A stretch of 64,000 bases of DNA from Chloroflexaceae bacterium. Lineage in GTDB: Bacteria; Chloroflexota; Chloroflexia; Chloroflexales; Chloroflexaceae. Each line of letters starts with the position of its first letter. The stretch's first letter is position 1. Positions 34,633 through 43,314 of this stretch are shown here, piece after piece. The notes beneath the pieces were generated by a model. That model did no database searches. It saw only the letters and a list, made by a program, of their open reading frames with translations, and had not been told where the DNA came from. The stretch is taken from contig JANWYD010000003.1 in NCBI GenBank assembly GCA_025057155.1, positions 62,001-126,000 of the forward strand, read 5' to 3'. Made by a program: the position numbers and the translations under genes.

Positions 34633-35647
34633 CTTTTTGCACGTTCTCATGATTGGCAGCGGGATTACGATAGCCCCAGCACTTGCCGCGTGCGCCCGGC
34701 AAACCACGGTGCCTGCGCCAATCGTAACGCCGGCTGTCGGTCAACTGGCGCAGTTAGTAATCAAGGGGCCTACCGGATTGCCGACGATCCCCCTGGTGCG
34801 GCTGGCCGGCGACCCCGAACTCAAGAGCGTAGTCGGAGAGGTTAGTTTTGCCACCTGGTCGAATCCCGATCAACTCCGTGCCGACGTGGTAGCGGGCGCT
34901 TTACATCTCACCGCAACCCCCACGAACGTCGCCGCAACACTGTATAATCGCGGCATCGATCTGCGCCTGCTTAACGTGATGGTCTGGGGCATTTTGTATT
35001 TGATGAGCACAGATGCATCTATCACAGGATGGAATGATCTCCGCGGTCAGACCATTGCTGTACCCTTCAAAGGCGATATGCCGGACATTGTCTTCCGTGT
35101 GCTGGCACGAGCCAACGGGCTTGATCCTGACCGTGACATGACGATCCGGTACGTGAGTTCGCCAGTGGAGGCTCAACAACTCCTGCTGGCCGGACAGACG
35201 CCACTGGCGCAACTTTCCGAACCTGGCGCTACCGCAGCGCAGTTACAGGGCAAACAGAATAATCTGGACGTCCGCCGGGTCCTTAACATGCAGGAGGAGT
35301 GGGGCCGGGCGATGGGACGCGAGCCGCGCATTCCTATGGCCGGTACGCTAGCCGTAGCTGAATTGACCGAGCAGCATCCTCAGGTCGTCAAAGTTATCCA
35401 GGAGGGGCTACGTCGCGCCGTTGAGTGGGTCAAGCAGAACCCTAAGGAGGCTGGTTCGCTTGGGGAGCAGCATCTAGCAGGACTCAAGGCCCCGGTCATT
35501 GCACAGGCTCTCCCGAATGTGCCCCTGGAGTTTGTGCCGGCAAGCGAAGCGCGGGGAGAACTGGAGTTCTTCTTCACTCAGTTGAAATCCCTGTCTCCTG
35601 ATCTGATCGGGGGCGATCTGCCAGACGATAGGTTTTATGCGGGCTGA
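34616..35647 (+). CDS. NitT/TauT-type substrate-binding lipoprotein, possible Tat substrate
   Basis: 343 residues from the ATG at 34616 (AAGGAGG upstream). The N-terminus SRRDFLHVLMIGSGITIAPA with a following LAAC lipobox combines a twin-arginine motif with a lipoprotein site. The mature part has the NMT1/SsuA-like fold (ITGWNDLRGQTIAVPFKGDMP, VSSPVEAQQLLLAGQTPLA). Export of a folded protein by Tat would suit a bound cofactor. The ligand is unknown. It is the last gene of the importer operon. Confidence 0.87.
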   Translation: MLSRRDFLHVLMIGSGITIAPALAACARQTTVPAPIVTPAVGQLAQLVIKGPTGLPTIPLVRLAGDPELKSVVGEVSFATWSNPDQLRADVVAGALHLTATPTNVAATLYNRGIDLRLLNVMVWGILYLMSTDASITGWNDLRGQTIAVPFKGDMPDIVFRVLARANGLDPDRDMTIRYVSSPVEAQQLLLAGQTPLAQLSEPGATAAQLQGKQNNLDVRRVLNMQEEWGRAMGREPRIPMAGTLAVAELTEQHPQVVKVIQEGLRRAVEWVKQNPKEAGSLGEQHLAGLKAPVIAQALPNVPLEFVPASEARGELEFFFTQLKSLSPDLIGGDLPDDRFYAG

Positions 35648-35952
35648 TACAGAGTGGACACCTGCCGTGGCAGCACCAGGACCGGGACAGTCCTCCTCTC
35701 ACCGGGCGGAAGGGTGGCAGGGAGCTCGCTCCTTGACCCTCTCCAGGGAATGGCTGACGCTGAACGCAGTCCGGGGCCTGGGGCTGCCACAACTTTGCTT
35801 CTTATGAGAGGCTCGGAGGGCTTCAATCCGCCGAAAGCTCGTTGTTAGTGCAGCGCGATGAAGCCGTACCACATCGGAAGGGGAGATTTCCTGGAGACCA
35901 CAGACTCCGCAATCATCGCCAAGAGAAGCGTGGTTATTCATTGCGCCGTGAT
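35648..35952. other. Intergenic region, nothing recognised
   Basis: About 305 bp between the importer and a small membrane protein. There are only short GC hairpins; no convincing gene, promoter or terminator. Confidence 0.4.
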
Positions 35953-36429
35953 ATGATGATATATTTGACTGTTCTGACCCTCCACAACCTGATGCGCTGG
36001 ATTACCTTGATAGCTGGTCTCTGGGCCATCTACCGCGCCTATCGTGGTTGGTGGGGCAGGCGTCCCTGGACTCCGGAAGACCGGCACGCCGGGCAATGGT
36101 TTGCGACAGCCCTGACCATCCAGTTCTTTATTGGAGGGCTGTTCTACTGTCTACCTGGCTCAATGGCCCAGATGCTCATATTTGATCCAGGCACGGTGCT
36201 GCGCGTCCCCCCATTGCGCTTCATCGTGCTTGAGCATGCGGTCCAGATGGTGGTTGCCCTGGGTCTCGCCCATGCGGGGGTCGCTCTCGCACCCAGAGCG
36301 ACACGCCATATCGGCCGGCATCGGCGAGCCGCGCTGCTCTTCTCGCTGGCCTTCGGGATCACCCTGATCGCCATCCCCTGGCCCTTTCTTGACTACGGAC
36401 GCCCCTGGTTGCGCCTCTGGGGAGGATAG
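35953..36429 (+). CDS. Small four-helix membrane protein of unknown function
   Basis: 158 residues with about four membrane segments and several His in or next to them (LTLHNLMRWITLIAGLW, FIVLEHAVQMVVALGLAHAG), so heme b or quinone binding is possible. ATG at 35953 or 35956; the ribosome site is weak. The gene ends 1 bp before the YwiC-like gene, so they form a pair. I do not recognise a characterised family. Confidence 0.7.
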   Translation: MMIYLTVLTLHNLMRWITLIAGLWAIYRAYRGWWGRRPWTPEDRHAGQWFATALTIQFFIGGLFYCLPGSMAQMLIFDPGTVLRVPPLRFIVLEHAVQMVVALGLAHAGVALAPRATRHIGRHRRAALLFSLAFGITLIAIPWPFLDYGRPWLRLWGG

Positions 36430-36430
36430 T

Positions 36431-37237
36431 ATGTCAACGCCAACGATAAGACAACCGGTTCGTCTGCGCCCCATCGCCTTGCCGACCGAGCACGGCGGCT
36501 GGGGGCTGCTCGGCGCGCCCATCCTGCTCGGCCTGTGGGTGGCGCCCTCGGTGGCGGGCGGCTGGCTCAGCCTGGCGGCGCTGGGGGCCTTTCTGGCGCG
36601 CCAGCCGCTCAAACTGGCCGTAGGCGATTGGCGGCGCGGCAGGCGTTTTGCGCGCACGATCTGGGCCGAACGTTTTATCGTGCTGTATGGTGGAACAGCC
36701 TTCCTATCGTTCCTGGCGGCGTGGTTTACCGCTGTAGCGCCATTCTGGCCGCCCATCGTCCTGGCGGCGCCGCTGGCAGCGATCCAGTTGCGGTACGACA
36801 TTCTCAAACAGAGCCGGGCTCTGGCGGCCGAGATGTGCGGAGCCGTGGCTATCAGCGCAACGGTCGCCGCAATGGTGATGGCCGCGGGCTGGGAGTTTCG
36901 ACCGGCCCTCGCGCTCTGGCTGCTCCTGGCGCTTCAGGCGACCACGGCGATCGTCTATGTCGGCGCGCGGCTGCGGCTGGCGCGGGGCGAGGCGGCCCGC
37001 GCCTGGCCGGCCCACGTGGCCCATCTCCTGGCCCTGGTTATCGTCCTCGCGCTGGTCTGGACCGGCCTGGCGCCCCGGCTCAGCGCCGTGGTCTTTGCCG
37101 CGCTCCTGGCCCGATCCCTTCTCGGAGTGTTGCCTTGCAGTTTGAAGACCCCCACCCCCCTCGTCGGCATGCAAGAACTAGGCTTCAGCCTGCTTGCCGT
37201 GGCGGGGATCGCCCTCGGTCTGCGGTTGGGGTGGTGA
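36431..37237 (+). CDS. YwiC-like family membrane protein
   Basis: 268 residues, about seven to eight membrane segments, ATG behind GGAGGATAGT. The N-terminal LPTEHGGWGLLGAPILLGL is the hallmark of the YwiC-like family, which resembles UbiA prenyltransferases in topology. In Bacillus ywiC lies beside fnr and narK. Function is not established. It is paired here with the small four-helix protein. Confidence 0.85.
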   Translation: MSTPTIRQPVRLRPIALPTEHGGWGLLGAPILLGLWVAPSVAGGWLSLAALGAFLARQPLKLAVGDWRRGRRFARTIWAERFIVLYGGTAFLSFLAAWFTAVAPFWPPIVLAAPLAAIQLRYDILKQSRALAAEMCGAVAISATVAAMVMAAGWEFRPALALWLLLALQATTAIVYVGARLRLARGEAARAWPAHVAHLLALVIVLALVWTGLAPRLSAVVFAALLARSLLGVLPCSLKTPTPLVGMQELGFSLLAVAGIALGLRLGW

Positions 37238-37406
37238 TCCCTTGCCAGACCGCGTGCCTGACTACTGCGGGAGGGTGAGGCGGGCTGCGTCGGCCCGGAA
37301 CCTCCTCTCAGGCAGGAGCGTGGAGAAACCCGGTTTCGCTGCCCTCTCGCAGGAGGTGTTCAGGTAGGACCTCGACCTTGTTAACATCTGAGACGCAGTT
37401 TGGAGC

Positions 37407-37475
37407 AGCGCGGGGAGGCTGAGCTTCCCCGCGCTCACTGTTCCGCCCGCGGCGGGGGTGCGCCCTGGCGCACCC
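37407..37475. repeat. Two tandem hairpins after the YwiC-like gene
   Basis: AGCGCGGGGA...TCCCCGCGCT (37407-37435) and GGGTGCGCC-CT-GGCGCACCC (37456-37475). They may mark the end of the preceding transcripts, but neither has a T-run. They lie in the 460-bp gap before the radical SAM gene; 37238-37406 shows nothing else. Confidence 0.5.
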
Positions 37476-37572
37476 AGGACAGGTCTGCCGCCGCGGAGCG
37501 AAACGATGTCTCAGGACAAAATTGCTGATCGGCCGAAGAGCCAGGGAGTATAAAAACGATAAAAGTTATGTA

Positions 37573-37603
37573 TTGACAAAAAGAAAAGATTAGTATATAC
37601 TAA
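37573..37603 (+). promoter_or_regulatory. Promoter with perfect iron-box operator 3
   Basis: TTGACA (37573-37578), 17-bp spacer, TATACT (37596-37601). The operator TTAGTATATACTAA (37590-37603) is a perfect 14-bp palindrome covering the -10 box. Same architecture as the hmuV promoter. Confidence 0.85.
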
Positions 37604-37697
37604 TTAAAAATATTTTAAGATGCTTATCACTGCGCTCTACGCTCGCGGATGCTCGCCACTCGCCTGCGCGTGCGATATCGCTACTCCGGAGACGCCT

Positions 37698-38909
37698 ATG
37701 GTTGCGGCAAAACATACGTCATCCTCCAACAAGTCTGCTGATCCTCACCGTCTCTACTTCAACCCTCAGCCTCATTTTCTGACAGTGTCGGACAACCTGC
37801 GCACCACCTACTCATTTGACGGCGAAGGTCGCCTGCTGGGCGCTTTCCTCGACGGCGTCAATTACCGGCGCGGTCTGGGGGGCGATATTCTGATGAAACA
37901 GGTCGTAGGGGGACGCACCAAACGGCGACGCATGCTTTCAACCTTCGAACGCCGGCAGTTGCTGTCGGTCGTCTCCGCCCATGTTGCGGCCATTCGCGAA
38001 TGCGCCCAGTCGGTTGCCAGCCCTGAGGTGTGCGCCTGGCTTGATCGCGCTCTGACCTGGGACGTTGAGCGGCTTGAGGCCGAGCGTGACGCCTTTCAAG
38101 AGATCTACAAGCCTATCAGCATCCTGCCGCCCGATCAGTATCTTGCCCTGGTGCTCCAGGCGGCGGAGGGGTGTAGCTGGAACCGCTGCACCTTTTGCTC
38201 CCTGTATCGCGACCGGAAGTTTCGCATCAAGACGCCTGAGGAGTTTCGCCGGCATGTCCGTTCCGTCAAAGCCTTCGTTGGGGCAGGACTGCGCATGCGC
38301 AAGTCTATTTTCCTCGGCGATGCGAATGCGCTGATCATTCCCCAGGCCCGGCTGGGTGAACTGCTGGCCGTCGTTCACCAGGAGTTCGTGATTGGCGACA
38401 AAGGGTTGAAAGGCATTTATGCCTTTCTTGACATCTTCGGCGCGGAGCGCAAGACGGTCAGTGACTACCGCGAGTTGCGCGACGCCGGAGTGCGGCGCAT
38501 CTACCTGGGTCTCGAAAGCGGCGACGAGACCGTCTTTCGGTTGCTCAACAAGCCCGGTTCGCCATCCGCCTGTATTGAAGCCGTGCAGGCGATCAAGGCC
38601 GCCGGTCTGAATGTGGGCATTATCCTGCTCGCCGGCGCCGGCGGCGCGCGGCTGGCTCCGGCGCACGTCAACCACTCGCTCGAAGCGCTGGCAGCTATGG
38701 GTCTGAGCGAAGGCGATCTCGTGTACATCTCGCCGTTGATCGTTTCTCCTACTGGTCCTTATGCCGAACAGTTGGATCAGGCCGGCAGTCCGTGGCTCGA
38801 TCACGCGGCGATCAACGCTCAACTGACGTACCTGAAGGATGGTGCGCGAGCGCTCTGCGATCCTCGCGCCAAGGTGGCGCTCTACCATATCGAGGAGTTT
38901 ATCTACTAG
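37698..38909 (+). CDS. Radical SAM protein, CX4CX2C type, iron-box controlled
   Basis: 403 residues from the ATG at 37698, chosen because GGAG lies upstream and the earlier ATG at 37620 would leave almost no leader after the promoter. The cluster motif is Cys159-x4-Cys164-x2-Cys167 (EGCSWNRCTFCSLY), a spacing found in a subgroup of radical SAM proteins, instead of the canonical CX3CX2C. IYLGLESGDETVFRLLNK matches the SAM-binding part. The reaction is unknown. Being first after an iron-box promoter and before EfeO/FTR1 genes, it is expected to be made when iron is scarce, odd for an Fe-S enzyme unless it serves metal acquisition. Confidence 0.85.
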   Translation: MVAAKHTSSSNKSADPHRLYFNPQPHFLTVSDNLRTTYSFDGEGRLLGAFLDGVNYRRGLGGDILMKQVVGGRTKRRRMLSTFERRQLLSVVSAHVAAIRECAQSVASPEVCAWLDRALTWDVERLEAERDAFQEIYKPISILPPDQYLALVLQAAEGCSWNRCTFCSLYRDRKFRIKTPEEFRRHVRSVKAFVGAGLRMRKSIFLGDANALIIPQARLGELLAVVHQEFVIGDKGLKGIYAFLDIFGAERKTVSDYRELRDAGVRRIYLGLESGDETVFRLLNKPGSPSACIEAVQAIKAAGLNVGIILLAGAGGARLAPAHVNHSLEALAAMGLSEGDLVYISPLIVSPTGPYAEQLDQAGSPWLDHAAINAQLTYLKDGARALCDPRAKVALYHIEEFIY

Positions 38910-38967
38910 CTACTATCTCGCGGCGATGAGCAGCCGCCTGGAGGAGGGCGGAGAAAAGGAGTTCGCG

Positions 38968-39035
38968 CGGCCCTGCCCCTCTGCGGCAGGCGGGGAAACG
39001 GGGGGCGCTACGGCCCTGCCCTCTGCGGCAGGCGG
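38968..39035 (+). repeat. Two direct repeats with small hairpins
   Basis: CGGCCCTGCC-(CC)TCTGCGGCAGGCGG occurs twice, about 43 bp apart, in the 220-bp gap between the radical SAM and EfeO-like genes. Each copy can form a CTGCC/GGCAG hairpin. Confidence 0.5.
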
Positions 39036-39131
39036 AGGAATTCCCTGCGTCCTGGCTAGAGGAAAGGTCTGGGGAATGCGAAATCCTTCCAAACAAGCCC
39101 CTTAGATATACTGCTCAGAAGGGAGCGCTCC

Positions 39132-40247
39132 ATGCGTCTATACGTCCTATGGCTCTTGTCACTTGCCATCATGCTTGCGGGCTGTGGCGGGCAGCCCGCG
39201 GCGCAGATGTCTACACCGGGCCCTGCGCGCCCAACCTCGGCGCCAGCCGCGCCGGGTGCGGCGGCCTCCGCCGATCTCGCCGGGATAAAGAAGTACCTGG
39301 TAGAGCAAACCGCGGGGCTGGTTGATGCCGTCGCTGACTTGCAGACGTCCGTGGATCGGTATTTCGCCCTGGCCAGAGAGTTGAACTTCGATTATTCCAC
39401 CCTCTGGGCCAATCGGCGCGATGCCGTCATTGCCGAGCTTGAAGCCGCCCGTGCAGCCTGGATTGTGGCCAGTCCCATCTATGAGAAAATGGAAGGGATT
39501 GTCGCCGGAACGCCCGCTCTGGCGCAGTTTGATGTTGATATTGATGCCGGCGCAGCCGCGGCTGACGATCCAGAGAATGCTGTATCTTTCGATCTCGTGT
39601 TGCTCGATGGCCGCATCTTTCCGAAACCCGGCAATCTCTTCGGGGTTACGGAAAGCGCTCTCTGGGGCACCGAGCCTGAGTACGCCGCGCCGGTTGATGC
39701 CGACTGGAACGGCGATGGAGGCATCACTTTCGGTGAAACCCTCCCTGATGCTCATGTGCTCGAATCAGCCGCGGCGATGCTCTTTGCCAAAGCCAATGAA
39801 CTTGCCGCCGCCGCTCAGGCCTGGGAACCCACGGAGTCAGACGCCTTTACCGCGCTGGTGGTGATGGTGCCGACGATGAGCGAGTATTTCGCGTCCTGGA
39901 GAGACTCGCGCTTCGTGTCGGGTGAGGCTGCAACGCAGCGCGACTTCAATGTCATCTCGCGGCTGGCCGATATTCAAGATATCCTCAGCGGTCTTGAGCT
40001 GGTCTACGCTCAACTCCGCCCGCGCGTCGAAAAGGTGGATCCCGTCCAGGCCGAACAGATTGAAGCAGGGTTGCGCGACTTGAAAGCATTCGTCGCCGAT
40101 ATTTACCGTCAAGAACAGAATGGTCGGCGCTTTACGCCCGAAGAAGCCGATATCCTCGGCGTTGAGGCGCAGAACCGCGCGACCGCCATCACCGGTCAAA
40201 TCAGCCAGATGGCCGGCGCTCTGGGCGTGGCCATCGAGGCGGAGTGA
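39132..40247 (+). CDS. EfeO/imelysin-like iron-uptake lipoprotein
   Basis: 371 residues, lipoprotein signal ending MLAGCG at about residue 18, then an Ala/Pro linker. The mature part is helical (LAGIKKYLVEQTAGLVDAVADLQTSVDRYFALA) and resembles EfeO M75/imelysin-type domains, which bind iron outside the membrane and pass it to an FTR1 permease. Directly followed by FTR1, 7 bp later. It lacks the N-terminal cupredoxin domain of some EfeO proteins. Likely cotranscribed with the radical SAM gene. Confidence 0.8.
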   Translation: MRLYVLWLLSLAIMLAGCGGQPAAQMSTPGPARPTSAPAAPGAAASADLAGIKKYLVEQTAGLVDAVADLQTSVDRYFALARELNFDYSTLWANRRDAVIAELEAARAAWIVASPIYEKMEGIVAGTPALAQFDVDIDAGAAAADDPENAVSFDLVLLDGRIFPKPGNLFGVTESALWGTEPEYAAPVDADWNGDGGITFGETLPDAHVLESAAAMLFAKANELAAAAQAWEPTESDAFTALVVMVPTMSEYFASWRDSRFVSGEAATQRDFNVISRLADIQDILSGLELVYAQLRPRVEKVDPVQAEQIEAGLRDLKAFVADIYRQEQNGRRFTPEEADILGVEAQNRATAITGQISQMAGALGVAIEAE

Positions 40248-40254
40248 GCGAGGT

Positions 40255-42591
40255 ATGCGTAAGGTTCTGGCCGCCCTGACGGCTCTGTTCTTCTTAATAC
40301 TTGCCGGAACGCCCGGTGCGTCCTCTCAGGGGCTGGCGCCGGGCGCTGCGGCAGAGGCGATCCGAACAGCGCTGTTACAGGCCCAGTTCGTGATGCTTTC
40401 AGAGCCAGCGTCGGCGACGGCGCTCCTGGAAGAAGCCTTTGCCACCTACAGCACGATCCTGGCTGAGCCGCTCGGACACGTGGCGACTACTGCTCCTGAG
40501 CGTATTGAGGAAGGCTTCGTGGAAGCCCGTCAGGCTCTTGCCGGGCGCAACGCGCCGGCGTTCGCGGCTGCTCGCGCGCGCATCTGGACGGCGTTGCTGG
40601 CGGGCGGGTACGACGCGGTCATGACCGCCCTTGGCGCTGAAGATGCCGGCGCCGCGCAGCTCTGGCTGCCCCTCCGCGAGTTTCGTCATGCGACGCGGTT
40701 CTCGCGTCCGGCTGCCGACGCGACGCGAGCGCTGCGCGATATGGCTGCTGGTTCGGTCAGCGCTGCCGATGCGGTGCTGGTGGTGCGAGCCGATCTGCTC
40801 GACACCTATCAGGCGCGCCTTACCGAGGCCCTCAATGCCGTCAAAACCGCTGACGTTCAGGGGTTTGCCAGCCGTCGCGCTGAAGCGGCCAGTCTCGCTG
40901 AGGGTTATTTCGCCATCCTGGCGCCCGCCTACGCCGAACAGCGCGGTGATGAGGCAATGGCGCGGGCTACAGTCGCCTTCGCCGATCTGCGGAGCGCCGC
41001 CGTGCGTGGCGAGCCAGTAGCCGAATCGCTGGCAGCCGTCGAGATGACGCTCAGCGGCTTTCGCGCCGCGCCGCTAAGCCCGGCGGAACGCATCCGGCGC
41101 ACCGGTCAGATCCTGCGCTTCCTCGGCCTTGTGCCTGTTGAGTATGCACGTGGGGTGCGCGGCGGTCAGGTGACTATTGATCTGGAAATCCGCGAAGCGA
41201 TCACCTTTCATGCCGGGGCCGCGGCGGCATTCGCCGATCTGCGCGCTGTGCTGGAGCGGCGCGATCCCGCTGCAACAGCGCGGGTCGCGCGACAATTCGC
41301 GGAACTAGGAGACATCCTGGCCGCCGCGGGGAGTCGCGCCGCAGTCGCTGAGCCGGCGACCGTTCGCGAGCGTACCGACACGTTGCTCGCCGAGCTGCGG
41401 AAGCTTCTACCTTCGGAATGGCAACAGCCAGACAGCGGGGCGGATTTTGATGTCATCCGCACCACCCTGGATCAAATGGCGCAGGCCGCGCGTCTTGGGG
41501 ATTATGCTCGCGCGGAGTCGGCGCGCCTGGAAGCGTATGCGATGATGGAGATCGGGCCGGAAGTGAAACTGATCGCCTTCGCTCCGCACCTGAAGCCGGT
41601 TATCGAGGGCTACTTCTGGTATGGCCAGGATGAACAGAAAGGGTTAGCCTATCTGATCGCCCGCAACGCCCCCTATGCTGAAATCGCGGCGACCCGCGCC
41701 GCCCTCGACCGGGCCCTCGCCGACGCTGAACAGGCGCTGGCTGGGAAAAACGCGCCATTCGCCATTGCAACCAATGCCTCGGTTATCGTCTTTCGGGAGG
41801 GACTGGAGGCGGTGCTTATTCTAGCCGCGCTGATGGGCAGCCTGAAGATCGGCGCCCAGCGCCGCTTCCGCCGCCCGCTCTGGATTGGCGCCGGTCTCGC
41901 CCTCCTGGCGACCGTCCTCACCTGGCTGCTGGCCCGTGGCGCGCTGCTGGCAATGGCCCGCCTGGGCGAACGGCTCGAAGCCATTGTGTCACTCATCGCC
42001 ATTGCCGTGCTGCTGCTCATTACCAACTGGTTCTTCCACGACGTCTACTGGAAAGGCTGGATGCAGAGCTTTCACCAGCAGAAGCGGCGCATTCTGGGCG
42101 GTGTAACCGGACAGTGGGCGGGGTTGATCGCCCTGGGCTTCACCAGCATCTATCGCGAGGGGTTTGAAACGGTGCTCTTCTTGCAAGCCCTGGTTCTAGA
42201 GGGCGGGAGCCGCATCGTTCTAAGCGGAGTAAGCGTTGGTCTGATTTTGACGCTGTGCGTCGGGTTTGCCGTGTTTGGCTTGCAAATGCGCTTGCCACAC
42301 AAGAAAATGTTGATTGTGACGGGGATTTTGATCGGCGCCGTGTTGCTGCAAATGGTTGGACACACGGTGCACGTCATGCAGACGGTAGGCTGGATGTCGA
42401 TCCACCCGATCCGCTGGCTCGTCCTGCCCTACTGGACTGGTTTCTGGTTCGGGCTGTATGCGACCTGGGAAGGGATCCTGTTCCAGGCTGCGGCGGCGAT
42501 CTTCGTTATCGGCAGCTACGTTCTGGCTGAATACCTGCACCGGCGGCGGCAGCGCATGCCGGCCTCCGGGTCAACTTTGCGAGAGGCATAG
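40255..42591 (+). CDS. FTR1-family iron permease with large N-terminal extracytoplasmic domain
   Basis: 778 residues. A signal peptide (ALFFLILAGTPGASS) and about 480 helical, Ala-rich extracytoplasmic residues precede a seven-span FTR1 domain from about residue 500. Both iron-binding motifs are present: REGLE at 514-518 and REGFE at 634-638. FTR1 permeases import iron, usually after oxidation of Fe(II) by a partner. The long leading domain probably collects iron with the EfeO-like protein. No EfeB peroxidase or multicopper oxidase is in the window. Start ATG 40255 has GCGAGGT upstream. Confidence 0.9.
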   Translation: MRKVLAALTALFFLILAGTPGASSQGLAPGAAAEAIRTALLQAQFVMLSEPASATALLEEAFATYSTILAEPLGHVATTAPERIEEGFVEARQALAGRNAPAFAAARARIWTALLAGGYDAVMTALGAEDAGAAQLWLPLREFRHATRFSRPAADATRALRDMAAGSVSAADAVLVVRADLLDTYQARLTEALNAVKTADVQGFASRRAEAASLAEGYFAILAPAYAEQRGDEAMARATVAFADLRSAAVRGEPVAESLAAVEMTLSGFRAAPLSPAERIRRTGQILRFLGLVPVEYARGVRGGQVTIDLEIREAITFHAGAAAAFADLRAVLERRDPAATARVARQFAELGDILAAAGSRAAVAEPATVRERTDTLLAELRKLLPSEWQQPDSGADFDVIRTTLDQMAQAARLGDYARAESARLEAYAMMEIGPEVKLIAFAPHLKPVIEGYFWYGQDEQKGLAYLIARNAPYAEIAATRAALDRALADAEQALAGKNAPFAIATNASVIVFREGLEAVLILAALMGSLKIGAQRRFRRPLWIGAGLALLATVLTWLLARGALLAMARLGERLEAIVSLIAIAVLLLITNWFFHDVYWKGWMQSFHQQKRRILGGVTGQWAGLIALGFTSIYREGFETVLFLQALVLEGGSRIVLSGVSVGLILTLCVGFAVFGLQMRLPHKKMLIVTGILIGAVLLQMVGHTVHVMQTVGWMSIHPIRWLVLPYWTGFWFGLYATWEGILFQAAAAIFVIGSYVLAEYLHRRRQRMPASGSTLREA

Positions 42592-42602
42592 TTCGCTTGT
42601 TC

Positions 42603-43205
42603 TCATGACCCCCCAAAAAACCGCGCCACCGGCGTCGGGAAGTCGGCGATGACCCGCGACGGCAGGCGAGCCTGGCCGCGAAACACCCCCTGCGAGCGAT
42701 AGGAACCCTCTTCCAGCACAAGCACCTCGACGGTCTGCGCGTGCGGATCGACGATCCAGTACTCGGGCGCCCCGGCGCGGGCGTAGGCGTCCTGCTTCTC
42801 GCGCCGGTCGTAGCCGGCCGTGCCCGGCGAGGTCACCTCGACCACCAGGTCCGGGGGGCCGCTGATGCAACTCGGGGTGATCAGATGCAGCCGGTCGGCG
42901 CTGATCACCAGGACGTCGGGTTGCACCACGAAGCCGGGGGCGAGTTCCACATCCGTTGGAGCGCTGAAGACCTTGCCCAGGCCGGCAAATTGAACGTGCA
43001 TCGTGAGAAACGTGGCGATCAGGTTGGTTACGCTCTGGTGTTCGGTGCCGGGGGCCGGGGTCATATACAGCACTCCATCGATCACTTCATAGCGCTGGCC
43101 ATCATCGGGCAGGCGGGCGTAGTCGGCATATGTCCAGCGGCCCTGGGGCGGGCCGGGGACGTGACTGGCCGGCATGACGGTCGGGAGCGTGTCGGTGAGG
43201 GTCAT
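42603..43205 (-). CDS. Uma2-family (DUF820) putative endonuclease
   Basis: 200 residues from the ATG at 43205 (GGAGGCGCCC upstream). Motifs of the PD-(D/E)XK-like DUF820 family are visible: YEVIDGVLYMTPAPGTEHQ, VQPDVLVI, PDLVVEVTSPGT, DRREKQDAYARAGAPEYWIV. Such genes are abundant in Chloroflexi and cyanobacteria, often unlinked to other genes. The biological role is not settled. It converges on the FTR1 gene with 11 bp between stops. Confidence 0.85.
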   Translation of the reverse strand: MTLTDTLPTVMPASHVPGPPQGRWTYADYARLPDDGQRYEVIDGVLYMTPAPGTEHQSVTNLIATFLTMHVQFAGLGKVFSAPTDVELAPGFVVQPDVLVISADRLHLITPSCISGPPDLVVEVTSPGTAGYDRREKQDAYARAGAPEYWIVDPHAQTVEVLVLEEGSYRSQGVFRGQARLPSRVIADFPTPVARFFGGS

Positions 43206-43314
43206 CGGGCGCCTCCATATGGCTCCGGGCGGATCCATTTCAGTGTTATGATAGCACGGCCTCCGCGAGAGGAACTTGCCGGTTGATCCTGTACCTGGAA
43301 GGGATTGCCACATT

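Noticed and set aside
37620-37697. Earlier ATG at 37620 as the radical SAM start
   Set aside because: It lies only about a dozen bases after the expected transcription start and has no ribosome site; the ATG at 37698 has one.
39111-39124. Possible fifth iron box (TTAGATATACTGCT) upstream of the EfeO-like gene
   Set aside because: Only the left half matches and the dyad symmetry is lost; the gene is more simply read from the iron-box promoter at 37573.
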